Source: Clostridia bacterium | GTDB lineage: Bacteria; Bacillota; Clostridia; Christensenellales; Borkfalkiaceae | Length of the DNA: 5,824 nucleotides | NCBI GenBank assembly: GCA_029052615.1 | Contig: JAIDIR010000294.1 | Span: 1 to 5,824 of the forward strand | Reading direction: 5' to 3' | Shown here: positions 1 through 5,824 of the stretch, one piece after another | Layout of the letters: every line of letters starts with the position of its first letter | How positions within the stretch are numbered: position 1 is the first letter of the stretch | Made by a program: the position numbers and the translations under genes | The notes under the pieces: model-generated | Seen by the model: the letters and a program-made list of their open reading frames with translations, nothing else | What the model was told of the DNA's origin: nothing | The model's database searches: none

Positions 1-1186
1 GGTCGTAGTCGACGGCAACTATGTTTTCGTCCTGATACTCGGTTTTAAGCGTGCGCACCACGCCCTTGCCAGCAATGTGGTTGGGCAGACAACCGAAGGG
101 TTGCGCGCATACTATGTTGCCCACTCCCGTTTCGGCAAGCGCCGCCATTTCCGCCGCAATAAGCCAACCTTCGCCCATCTTCACGCCCTGGTTTATAACC
201 TTATCCGCACACATGCGCAGATGTTCAAAGTCGTGTATGGGCTCGAAACTGCTGTATTTTTCCAGATACGAAATAATCTTTTTCTGCTTTTTGTGCAGTA
301 TTCTGTACAAGAATTTATTTGCCTGCCAGAAGAAGCCCTTCTTGCCGTAGAAATAGCCGTCGTTAATGTTGTTGACTATGCAGTACAGCACGAAGTCCAT
401 AAGCGCGGGAACGACGGGCTCGCAGTCCTCGGAAAGCAAAAACTTTTCAAGATTGTTGTTGCCGAGGTAAGCGTACTTGACGTAGATTTCGCCGACTATG
501 CCGACGCGCACCTTTTCTTCCTTTTTGCGCTTTACCGCGTCGAACGCACAGATAATATCACGGTTAATCTTTTTGAATTTTTTGTAGCGCTTGGTTTTAA
601 AGCTCTGCGTAATTTCCCTGACAATGCGGTCGCGCACGAAATCGCTTGCGCCCTCTTCCTCCTCATACGGCTTGGTCTGGTTGTAGCACCACATAACCGT
701 ATCGCCGTAGAAAATGGCGTAAACGAGCTTGAGCATAAGCTTTAAGCTCATGGGGAAAGAGCTGTCCTTTTCCAGTCCCGAAAAGTTAACCGAAACAACG
801 GGCACTTTGGGGAACTCGGCTTTGAGCGCACGGCGGATGAGCGGTATGTAGTTGGAAGCCCTGCAACCGCCGCCCGACTGCGTGATAAGCACGGCGGTAT
901 GGTCGAGGTCGTATTTGCCGCTTTTGAGCGCGTCGATATACTGACCCACCACGCACAGACAGGGATAACACGTATCGTTGTGCACGTGCTTCAGCCCCTC
1001 GTCAATGACCGTGCGCGAGTCGTTTTTGAGTATCTCCACGTCGTAGCCTTCCTGCTTTAACAGCTCCTCGATTATGGCGAAATGCCAAGGGAGCATATCG
1101 GGAATAAGAATCTTGTGCGTGGTTTTATATTCGTCCTTCCACTTGGGATAGTCGTCGGTATAGTCGACGGTTTTAATCTCTTCCAT
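1..1186 (-). CDS. COG3581-type 2-hydroxyacyl-CoA dehydratase-like protein, partial (C-terminus beyond left edge)
   Basis: The reading frame is open from an ATG at 1186-1184 to the window edge, giving 395 codons without a stop. The start MEEIKTVDYTDDY leads into the family core: KILIPDMLPWHF (25-36), NDTCYPCLCVVGQ (70-82), SGGGCRASNY (104-113), VVSVNFSGLE (130-139), VGIVGEIYVKY (228-238) and QPFGCLPNHIAGKG (362-375). Cys73, Cys108 and Cys366 are the likely conserved Fe-S ligands; Cys76, Cys78 and Cys360 are extra. These motifs place it in COG3581, related to the D-component of 2-hydroxyglutaryl-CoA dehydratase. The family is thought to bind a low-potential Fe-S cluster reduced by an ATPase activase, but its substrate is not known. 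I estimate only some 25-40 C-terminal residues are missing. Its ATG lies 4 bases after the stop of the activase gene, and the best Shine-Dalgarno candidates inside that gene's end are distant, so translational coupling is likely. Probably cytosolic: no signal peptide or membrane segment is seen. Confidence 0.88.
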   Translation of the reverse strand, partial: MEEIKTVDYTDDYPKWKDEYKTTHKILIPDMLPWHFAIIEELLKQEGYDVEILKNDSRTVIDEGLKHVHNDTCYPCLCVVGQYIDALKSGKYDLDHTAVLITQSGGGCRASNYIPLIRRALKAEFPKVPVVSVNFSGLEKDSSFPMSLKLMLKLVYAIFYGDTVMWCYNQTKPYEEEEGASDFVRDRIVREITQSFKTKRYKKFKKINRDIICAFDAVKRKKEEKVRVGIVGEIYVKYAYLGNNNLEKFLLSEDCEPVVPALMDFVLYCIVNNINDGYFYGKKGFFWQANKFLYRILHKKQKKIISYLEKYSSFEPIHDFEHLRMCADKVINQGVKMGEGWLIAAEMAALAETGVGNIVCAQPFGCLPNHIAGKGVVRTLKTEYQDENIVAVDYD

Positions 1187-1190
1187 AAAG

Positions 1191-4124
1191 TCAGTTACCG
1201 CCCTTCTTACGTTTGCTTTCCTCGATTGCCGCAAGCATACTTCTCAGCCTGATTTTAACAACGCCGAGGTTGTTTATTTCGTCAATCTTGATTTGCGTGT
1301 ACAGCTTGCCGTTCTTTTCCATTATGGAGCGCACTTCGTCGGTGGTGATTGCGTCTATGCCGCAGCCGAACGAAACGAGCTGAACGAGGTTTATATCGCC
1401 GTGTTCGCAGCAATATTGCGCCGCTCTGTACAGGCGCGCGTGATAGGTCCACTGGTTGAGAACGTTTACCTTTACCCTTTCAGCCTTGTCGAAAACGGCG
1501 TCCTCCGAGAGCACCGCAATGCCGAGAGAGGTGAGCAGCTTGTTTATTCCGTGGTTAATTTCGTTGTCGAGGTGGTAAGGTCTGCCCGCCAGAACGACGA
1601 GCTGTTTGCCCTCCTCCTGCGCCTTTTTGATTATGTAATTTCCGCGCTCGCGCACGTCAGCGTGATATGCTTCCAAACGCGAGAAGCCCTCTTTAAGCGC
1701 GCGGATTATCTCCCTCTTGCTTACTCCGAATTTCGAAAGCGTAGAATGCAGCTTGGAAACCGCGCTCTTTTCGGAATTGAGGTCGAGATATGGCATTATG
1801 AAATTGTCGTCGGTCAGACGCTCGTTATTCGCCTTTAAAAGCTCGGAATAATACGCGACGACGGGGCAGTTATAGTGGTTGACCGAACAGTGCTCGTCCA
1901 GGTTATAGCTTTCGCAGGGCAGGAAAATGAAGTCCACGCCCTTGTCCAGAAGGCTTTCTATATGACCGTGCATGAGCTTTGCGGGATAGCACGCCGTGTC
2001 GCTTGCTACCGTGTGCTGACCGAGGAAATAGAGCTTGCGCGACGATTTTTCGCTGAGCACCACCTCGAAGCCAAGGCTTTCGAAAAAGCCCGCCCACAGA
2101 GGTAGCTGTTCGTACATTACGAGCTGTAAAGGCAAGCCGACCTTGCCCCTCTTGCCCGTTGCGCCCGAAACGCTTTCAAGCAAACGCTCCTGCTTGTATG
2201 CGTATATGTCGAGTTCGGACGAGGCGGGTTTTAAGCCTGCACCGCGCTCGCACTTGTTGCCAGAAACGTAGCGGCTGCCGTCCCCGAAGGTTATTATATT
2301 GACGTTACAGTTTGAAGTGCAGCCGTGGCAATTGGTCGATTTTGAAACGTACGAAAAACTTTTAAGAGCCGCGCTATCAAGCGTCGTGCTTGCGCCGCGC
2401 ACGTTTTCCTTTGCGTACAGCGCCGCGCCGTAAGCGCCCATAAGACCGGCAATGCCCGGACGAATTACCTGCTTGCCCGTCTCCTTTTCGAAGGAACGTA
2501 ATACCGCGTCGTTCAAGAAAGTGCCGCCCTGCACGACTATGTTGTCGCCAAGTTCGTCCGCACTCGCCGCGCGGATAACCTTATAAATGGCGTTTTTAAC
2601 AATTGAAGAAGACAAACCTGCGGAGATGTCCTCCACGGTAGCACCCTCCTTCTGCGCCTGCTTGACCGCACTGTTCATAAACACGGTGCAGCGCGAGCCC
2701 AGCTCGACGGGATGTTTTGCGTAGAGCCCGCACATGGAGAATTTGTCTATTTCCATACCCATTGCGCGCGCAAAGGTCTGAATGAACGAGCCGCAGCCCG
2801 ACGAGCACGCCTCGTTGAGCATTATGGAATCTATCGCGCCGTTCTTGATTTTGAAGCACTTGATGTCCTGTCCGCCGATGTCTATAATGAAGTCGACCTT
2901 GGGATTAAAGTGAAGCGCCGCCTTGAAGTGCGCAACCGTTTCGACTATGCCGAAGTCGGCTTTTATTGCGGCCTTTATCAAGTCCTCGCCGTAGCCCGTA
3001 ACGGCGCTGCCGAGAATTTCTATTCTGCCGTCCGAAAGCGCGAAAATTTCCTTTAATTTCTCGATTACTATGTCGAGGGGTTGTCCGTTATTGGACTGAT
3101 AGTGCGAATATAAAATGCGGCTGTCGGGCGTGATTAAAATGAGCTTGGTCGTCGTGGAGCCGCTGTCGATGCCGAGGTACGCTCCGCCCTCGTAAGTGCT
3201 TATGTCGCAGAATTCAAGGTCGGTCGCACGGTGGCGCGCAACGAATTTTGTGTACTCCTCCTTGTCCGCAAACAGCGGTTCGCCCGTGATAATCTCCTCA
3301 CTACCAGAAGAATTTTCGATTGACGAAATTATTTCTTTCAGGTCGCGGCTTTTAACCGTTGCCGAATGAAGCGCGGCGCCGATTGCCATAAAGCAAGGCG
3401 CGTCCTCGGGGAAAACCGCGTTATCGTCAGTCAGCTTTAAAGTGGTTTTGAACGCCCTTTTAAGCCCCTCCAGAAAGTGCAGAGGTCCGCCGAGAAAGAG
3501 CACCTTGCCCTTAATTCTGCGCCCCTGAGCCAGTCCCGAAACGGTCTGGTCGACGACCGCCTGAAAAATTGACGCTGAAATGTCGGCTTTCTGCGCGCCC
3601 TGGTTTAAAAGCGGCTGAATGTCCGACTTTGCAAAAACGCCGCAACGCGAAGCAATGGGATAAACGCGCTCCGCCTTCAAAGACAGCTCGTCCATCTCCT
3701 TTACGGTAACGTTTAAAAGGGTTGCCATCTGGTCGATGAACGCGCCCGTGCCGCCCGCGCAACTGCCGTTCATTCGCTGTTCGGTGCCGCCCGTTATGAA
3801 TATGATTTTTGCGTCCTCGCCGCCCAGCTCCACAGCCGCGTCCGCGTCGGGATAGTACTTGCGGATTGCCGTAAACGCCGCCTGCACTTCCTGCACGAAC
3901 GCAACGCCGCAGCGCTGCGAAAGCCCCAGACCCGCACTTCCCGTTATGGAAGCGCAATATTGCCCGGGGTATTTTTTTTGCACGTTTTCAAGCTCTGCAA
4001 GAACGGTTTCCTTAACCTTTGCAAAGTGGCGCACGTACGATTTATATAAAATTTTGCCGTCTTCGTCGATTGCAACCGCCTTAACGGTAGTCGAGCCGAC
4101 GTCAATACCCAAAAGTTTTGCCAT
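1191..4124 (-). CDS. Tandem CoA-dehydratase activase (two BcrA/BadF/HgdC ATPase domains) fused to COG3580/DUF2229 domain
   Basis: This 977-residue cytosolic protein has two ASKHA (sugar kinase/HSP70/actin) ATPase domains. Domain 1 (about 4-255) shows phosphate loop GIDVGSTTVK (6-15), ELGGEDAK (99-106) and the cysteines of GSCAGGTG (Cys122) and SRCGVFAKSD (Cys161). Domain 2 (about 315-570) repeats this with GIDSGSTTTK (318-327), DIGGQDIK (415-422), NEACSSGCGSF (Cys440, Cys444), SRCTVF (Cys479) and QGGTFLN (532-538). In homodimeric activases such as HgdC, the two cysteines of each monomer hold one bridging [4Fe-4S] cluster. A C-x2-C-x3-C plus distant C cluster follows (599, 602, 606, 625). Then comes COG3580/DUF2229 (about 660-965): ACYPAKLMHGH (711-721), FLPC (734-737), LAGRPYHLDNEINHGI (845-860), SFGCG (918-922). 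The predicted role is ATP-driven electron delivery to an Fe-S dehydratase/reductase; the substrate is unknown. The start is fixed by MAKLLGIDVGST and a weak AGG eight bases upstream (4133-4135). Related clostridial proteins often also carry the next gene's module in the same chain. Confidence 0.93.
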   Translation of the reverse strand: MAKLLGIDVGSTTVKAVAIDEDGKILYKSYVRHFAKVKETVLAELENVQKKYPGQYCASITGSAGLGLSQRCGVAFVQEVQAAFTAIRKYYPDADAAVELGGEDAKIIFITGGTEQRMNGSCAGGTGAFIDQMATLLNVTVKEMDELSLKAERVYPIASRCGVFAKSDIQPLLNQGAQKADISASIFQAVVDQTVSGLAQGRRIKGKVLFLGGPLHFLEGLKRAFKTTLKLTDDNAVFPEDAPCFMAIGAALHSATVKSRDLKEIISSIENSSGSEEIITGEPLFADKEEYTKFVARHRATDLEFCDISTYEGGAYLGIDSGSTTTKLILITPDSRILYSHYQSNNGQPLDIVIEKLKEIFALSDGRIEILGSAVTGYGEDLIKAAIKADFGIVETVAHFKAALHFNPKVDFIIDIGGQDIKCFKIKNGAIDSIMLNEACSSGCGSFIQTFARAMGMEIDKFSMCGLYAKHPVELGSRCTVFMNSAVKQAQKEGATVEDISAGLSSSIVKNAIYKVIRAASADELGDNIVVQGGTFLNDAVLRSFEKETGKQVIRPGIAGLMGAYGAALYAKENVRGASTTLDSAALKSFSYVSKSTNCHGCTSNCNVNIITFGDGSRYVSGNKCERGAGLKPASSELDIYAYKQERLLESVSGATGKRGKVGLPLQLVMYEQLPLWAGFFESLGFEVVLSEKSSRKLYFLGQHTVASDTACYPAKLMHGHIESLLDKGVDFIFLPCESYNLDEHCSVNHYNCPVVAYYSELLKANNERLTDDNFIMPYLDLNSEKSAVSKLHSTLSKFGVSKREIIRALKEGFSRLEAYHADVRERGNYIIKKAQEEGKQLVVLAGRPYHLDNEINHGINKLLTSLGIAVLSEDAVFDKAERVKVNVLNQWTYHARLYRAAQYCCEHGDINLVQLVSFGCGIDAITTDEVRSIMEKNGKLYTQIKIDEINNLGVVKIRLRSMLAAIEESKRKKGGN

Positions 4125-4156
4125 AAATATTACCTATGCGATAGTATACCTTTTAG

Positions 4157-4185
4157 ATTATATCACACCGCACGGCAATTGCCAA
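4157..4185 (-). promoter_or_regulatory. Sigma-A-type promoter of the activase operon
   Basis: Read on the minus strand, TTGGCA (4185-4180) and a perfect TATAAT (4162-4157) are separated by exactly 17 bp. Transcription would begin near 4150, giving a leader of about 26 nt before the ATG at 4124. A second TATAAT occurs a little upstream (around 4190), but its only -35-like partner, TTTACA, is at 15-bp spacing and is less convincing. The promoter suggests vegetative expression of the activase and dehydratase genes independent of spoIIID. Confidence 0.75.
4174..4183. repeat. 10-bp perfect palindrome overlapping the -35 box (possible operator)
   Basis: GGCAATTGCC is a perfect palindrome sharing four bases with the -35 hexamer TTGGCA (TGCC on the plus strand, 4180-4183). 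A protein bound there would block RNA polymerase, so it is a possible repressor operator. A 10-bp palindrome may also be chance, and I recognise no known regulator's consensus in it. Confidence 0.35.
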
Positions 4186-4214
4186 ATTATAAAACAAGAC
4201 TTATTGTGTAAATT

Positions 4215-4475
4215 TTATGAAAAATTTTTCCTGCGGTAGGCGTATTTACTCTTGGTTGCCATGCCGCCACGGATATGCCGCTCCGAAAGGTTTTTGTCAA
4301 GCACCACGCGCACCTGTTCGAAAAGCTCCTCGTCAATCGACTGAAGTCTTTCCGTAACGTCCTTATGCACGGTTGATTTGCTTATGGAAAAGTATTGCGC
4401 GCAGGCACGCACGGTTGAGTTGGTCTTTACTATGTATTCGGCTTCTGCAAGTATACGCATATGAATATCCCACAT
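4215..4475 (-). CDS. spoIIID: SpoIIID, sporulation mother-cell transcription factor
   Basis: This 86-residue protein (93 in Bacillus subtilis) matches SpoIIID along its length: YIVKTNSTVR (14-23), the helix-turn-helix ending SKSTVHKDVTERL (32-44), and the basic region RHIRGGMATKSKY (67-79) that helps bind DNA in the Bacillus protein. In the family it works in the mother cell after engulfment begins, activating and repressing sigma-E-dependent genes and helping switch to sigma-K. The ATG at 4475 is supported by a strong AAGGGG ribosome site (4488-4483, 7-base spacing) and by N-terminal alignment with the Bacillus start (M-x-D, then YIV at almost the same distance). The C-terminal tail after KSKY is short, RRKNFS-like, and ends in a 12-bp AT palindrome (4219-4230). 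In many Bacillota it neighbours an mreB-like gene; here the next gene is the unrelated activase. Confidence 0.95.
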   Translation of the reverse strand: MWDIHMRILAEAEYIVKTNSTVRACAQYFSISKSTVHKDVTERLQSIDEELFEQVRVVLDKNLSERHIRGGMATKSKYAYRRKNFS

Positions 4476-4510
4476 ATCTGCACCCCTTACAGGGTAAATA
4501 TATGTGGGAT
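4467..4510. repeat. Inverted repeat spanning the spoIIID start and promoter -10
   Basis: ATCCCACATAT (4467-4477) and ATATGTGGGAT (4500-4510) are perfect 11-base inverted arms separated by 22 bases. One arm covers the spoIIID start codon and the other overlaps the proposed -10 element. The spacer holds the ribosome site and a small ACCC/GGGT complement (4482-4485 with 4492-4495). If transcription starts near 4490, the upstream arm is not in the RNA, so a DNA operator or looped site fits better than an RNA hairpin. With an upstream start the RNA could hide the start codon. Confidence 0.5.
4483..4488 (-). promoter_or_regulatory. Ribosome binding site of spoIIID
   Basis: AAGGGG on the minus strand, 7 bases before the ATG at 4475. 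It settles the start codon in favour of this ATG over the internal ATG at 4460, which would cut into the conserved N-terminus. Confidence 0.75.
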
Positions 4511-4525
4511 TATGTCGAATTATGA
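4497..4525 (-). promoter_or_regulatory. Sigma-E-like promoter of spoIIID
   Basis: On the minus strand, TCATAAT (4525-4519) matches the Bacillus sigma-E -35 pattern KMATATT at 6 of 7 positions. CATATATT (4504-4497) matches the -10 pattern CATACAnT with one mismatch, and the spacing is 14 bp. Transcription would start near 4490, about 15 nt before the start codon. Known spoIIID genes are sigma-E dependent, which agrees. The region is AT-rich, so a chance match is possible. Confidence 0.55.
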
Positions 4526-4531
4526 ATATTT

Positions 4532-4541
4532 AATAACAAGC
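4532..4541 (+). promoter_or_regulatory. Candidate SpoIIID box upstream of spoIIID
   Basis: AATAACAAGC fits the Bacillus SpoIIID consensus WWRRACARNY at 9 of 10 positions. It lies 6 bp upstream of the proposed sigma-E -35 element. SpoIIID is known to regulate its own gene in Bacillus, so an autoregulatory site is plausible. The consensus is loose and the match is unproven. Confidence 0.35.
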
Positions 4542-4555
4542 CGCGCGATTGCGAC

Positions 4556-4587
4556 AAAAAAATCCCCCGTAAATTCGGGGGATTTTT
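4556..4587 (-). terminator. Rho-independent terminator after the surface-protein gene
   Basis: The arms AAAAATCCCCCG (4558-4569) and CGGGGGATTTTT (4576-4587) form a perfect 12-bp stem with a 6-base loop. On the minus strand a run of seven T (4562-4556) follows the GC core, as expected for an intrinsic terminator. It sits 15 bases past the stop codon of the upstream gene and isolates it from spoIIID. The symmetric T run also allows termination on the plus strand. Confidence 0.92.
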
Positions 4588-4602
4588 AATTTGTTTTACG
4601 CC

Positions 4603-5824
4603 TTACTTATTATCATCGCCAAGCAGGTTATCAATATCGTCGGTTACGGGGTCGGCGGGATTATAGAAGCCGCCCACGTCGAACACGCGACCGTCGTCCA
4701 CGGGCATAGGTGCCACGAAATTGCGCACTACCGTCCTGCCCGCAGGTGCAGCCTGCGCCGCCTGCGCGTTCTGCGCGGACTTTTTGGTGGTGTCTATCTT
4801 GGTCGTCGTCACGGTGGTCATAACCGTGTCGGGGGGAACTTGTGCAGCCGTGGGTGCCGCCGCGCCATCGTTCACCGTTGACGGAGCTGCCGCCGCCTTC
4901 TCTCTTCTGTCGAGCACCCTTTCAACCGTCTTTTCGACAAGCTCGGTCAACTTATCCAGCGTCACGCCGTTAGTTACAACCTGGTCACCGCCAAGACGGG
5001 CAAGCAAGTTGGCAACCTGCTGTTCCGCCGCTTGCACTGCCTTGATTTCGGCAGATTCCTTTGCCGCCTTCTCGGCCCTGAGCGTAGCTTCGGTGCGCAT
5101 TGCCGCCATTTCGGCTTTGAGCTCCAAAATTTCGTTGGAGCTTGCGCCGCCCATAGCCATAGCCTGCCCGCCCTGTGACGTTCCCTGAGGCATCATTTGC
5201 GGCATCATCATCTGCGGCTGCATCATACGCGCCATACGCTCCTCACGTTCAAGGCGGCGTTCCTCCCTGTCGCGCTCCTCTTTTTCCAGCCTGCGCTTTT
5301 CGGCAAGCTCTTCGCGCTTGCGCTTTTTCCTCTTCGCGCCCGCAATTATGCAGATAAGAATTATAAGGAACAACAACGCACCCGCGCCGATTGCGAACCA
5401 CAGCCAGTTGACGGTTACGAATTTAATAATCTTTTCCCAGATAGTAAGCTGCTTTTCGGGAGTCGTGTATTCGAACGCACTATCCGCAAACGCCGTTGCG
5501 CTTTCGTCCAGCTCGAAGTTTTCGCTGTTGAGCAGCTCGGCTTTTACGTAATACTTAGTGCTGTAAGCCAATTCGTCGGCGGAAATTTCTTCCGTGCAAG
5601 CTTCGTCCACGTAGTACTTCAAGCCGACTATTTCAGCCAAGGAACCCGCAAAGCTTTCGCTTGCAAACACGGGAAGCTTACCGTTCGCCTTGGTCGCCGA
5701 AATCTTTGCCTTGGCAATCTTCCACTCGACTTCCGTTTCGCCCGCCTCCAAGTCGTACAGCGCAACCGCGAACAACGACTTTTTATAAGTCGTTGCGGTA
5801 GCCCATTCGTACCTGTCGGTGTCC
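4603..5824 (-). CDS. Membrane-anchored surface protein, C-terminal part (N-terminus beyond right edge)
   Basis: 406 codons are visible, open to the right edge. A TTG at 5775 is not the start, because the frame continues upstream as ...DRYEWATATYKKS. Visible residues 1-125 are acidic, with patterns such as VEWKIAKAKIS and STKYYVKAELL. They look like Ig-like or repeat modules of clostridial cell-surface proteins. One transmembrane helix follows (about 141-163, WLWFAIGAGALLFLIILICI), then a stop-transfer block rich in Lys/Arg (KRKKRKREE). Next come a charged Arg/Glu coiled coil to about 198, a Met/Gln-rich patch (about 198-212, with MMQPQMMM), a second helical stretch (about 229-308), an Ala/Pro/Thr linker and a C-terminal acidic end with FDVGGFYNPADP. 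The inferred topology is outside-to-inside, with about 240 residues in the cytoplasm. No LPxTG sorting motif is seen. Its function is unknown; I do not recognise a specific family. The strong terminator below makes it the last gene of its transcript. Confidence 0.85.
   Translation of the reverse strand, partial: DTDRYEWATATTYKKSLFAVALYDLEAGETEVEWKIAKAKISATKANGKLPVFASESFAGSLAEIVGLKYYVDEACTEEISADELAYSTKYYVKAELLNSENFELDESATAFADSAFEYTTPEKQLTIWEKIIKFVTVNWLWFAIGAGALLFLIILICIIAGAKRKKRKREELAEKRRLEKEERDREERRLEREERMARMMQPQMMMPQMMPQGTSQGGQAMAMGGASSNEILELKAEMAAMRTEATLRAEKAAKESAEIKAVQAAEQQVANLLARLGGDQVVTNGVTLDKLTELVEKTVERVLDRREKAAAAPSTVNDGAAAPTAAQVPPDTVMTTVTTTKIDTTKKSAQNAQAAQAAPAGRTVVRNFVAPMPVDDGRVFDVGGFYNPADPVTDDIDNLLGDDNK

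Noticed and set aside
77..745. Plus-strand ORF of 222 codons
   Set aside because: It lies entirely opposite the COG3581-type gene, whose minus-strand frame has clear family motifs. The plus-strand product shows no recognisable domain.
1184..1203. Programmed +1 frameshift joining the two dehydratase-related ORFs
   Set aside because: The stop is in a TGA-C context and the second frame is open upstream, as in prfB. However, the preceding AAC is not a slippery codon, and an ATG four bases on explains the start by coupling.
1293..3056. Several plus-strand ORFs (1293-1838, 1875-2105, 2712-3056)
   Set aside because: They are antisense shadows of the 977-aa activase gene, with no ribosome sites or domains of their own.
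4191..4214. Terminator after spoIIID
   Set aside because: Only a weak ACAA/TTGT pairing beside a short T run is visible; there is no GC-rich stem.
4219..4230. GAAAAATTTTTC palindrome
   Set aside because: It is a perfect 12-bp palindrome but made of A and T runs that encode the last residues of SpoIIID; most likely compositional.
4721..5188. Plus-strand ORF rich in Ala, Ser, Thr and Val
   Set aside because: Its composition mirrors the low-complexity Ala/Glu/Lys coding sequence on the other strand; it has no domain or convincing start signal.
5773..5775. TTG as start codon of the surface protein
   Set aside because: The frame continues upstream without a stop to the window edge with similar composition, no signal peptide follows the TTG, and the region looks like the middle of a repeat domain.

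Overview
The window looks like chromosomal DNA of an anaerobic, endospore-forming Bacillota of class Clostridia. Two things point there: a clear spoIIID gene (mother-cell sporulation regulator), and a large protein of the 2-hydroxyacyl-CoA dehydratase activase superfamily, a radical/low-potential Fe-S system typical of strict anaerobes. I cannot name a species. All genes I accept lie on the minus strand, so the region is transcribed from right to left.

Layout in transcription order. (i) Positions 5824-4603 hold the C-terminal part of a membrane-anchored surface protein: an extracellular repeat-like region, one transmembrane helix, a highly charged coiled coil, a Met/Gln-rich patch and a disordered Ala/Pro/Thr tail. 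The gene is open at the right window edge. (ii) Its stop is followed by a perfect 12-bp-stem intrinsic terminator (4556-4587). (iii) The 127-bp gap 4476-4602 also holds a sigma-E-like promoter, a possible SpoIIID box and an inverted repeat, all just ahead of spoIIID (4475-4215). (iv) A 90-bp gap holds a strong sigma-A-type promoter (TTGGCA, 17 bp, TATAAT) whose -35 box lies inside a 10-bp palindrome. (v) A 977-aa protein (4124-1191) carries two tandem BcrA/BadF/HgdC-type ATPase domains, a cysteine cluster and a COG3580/DUF2229 region. (vi) Four bases after its stop starts a COG3581-type 2-hydroxyacyl-CoA dehydratase-like protein (1186 to the left edge, 395 codons visible). It is too open-ended to appear as a closed ORF but is clearly coding.

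How the genes work together. Genes (v) and (vi) almost certainly form one functional unit. From family knowledge, the same modules are often fused in one polypeptide of about 1400 residues in Clostridia; here they are two translationally coupled ORFs. The COG3580 and COG3581 halves resemble each other and each carries a matching three-cysteine signature, so they look like the alpha- and beta-like halves of an ATP-driven Fe-S reductase/dehydratase. The tandem ATPase domains would act as the built-in electron-donating activase. The substrate is unknown. spoIIID is an independent regulatory gene, but no strong terminator separates it from the activase gene, so some sporulation-time read-through is possible.

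The most interesting target is this uncharacterised activase/dehydratase pair. The spoIIID control region comes second. I saw no RNA genes, CRISPR array, insertion sequence or other mobile element.
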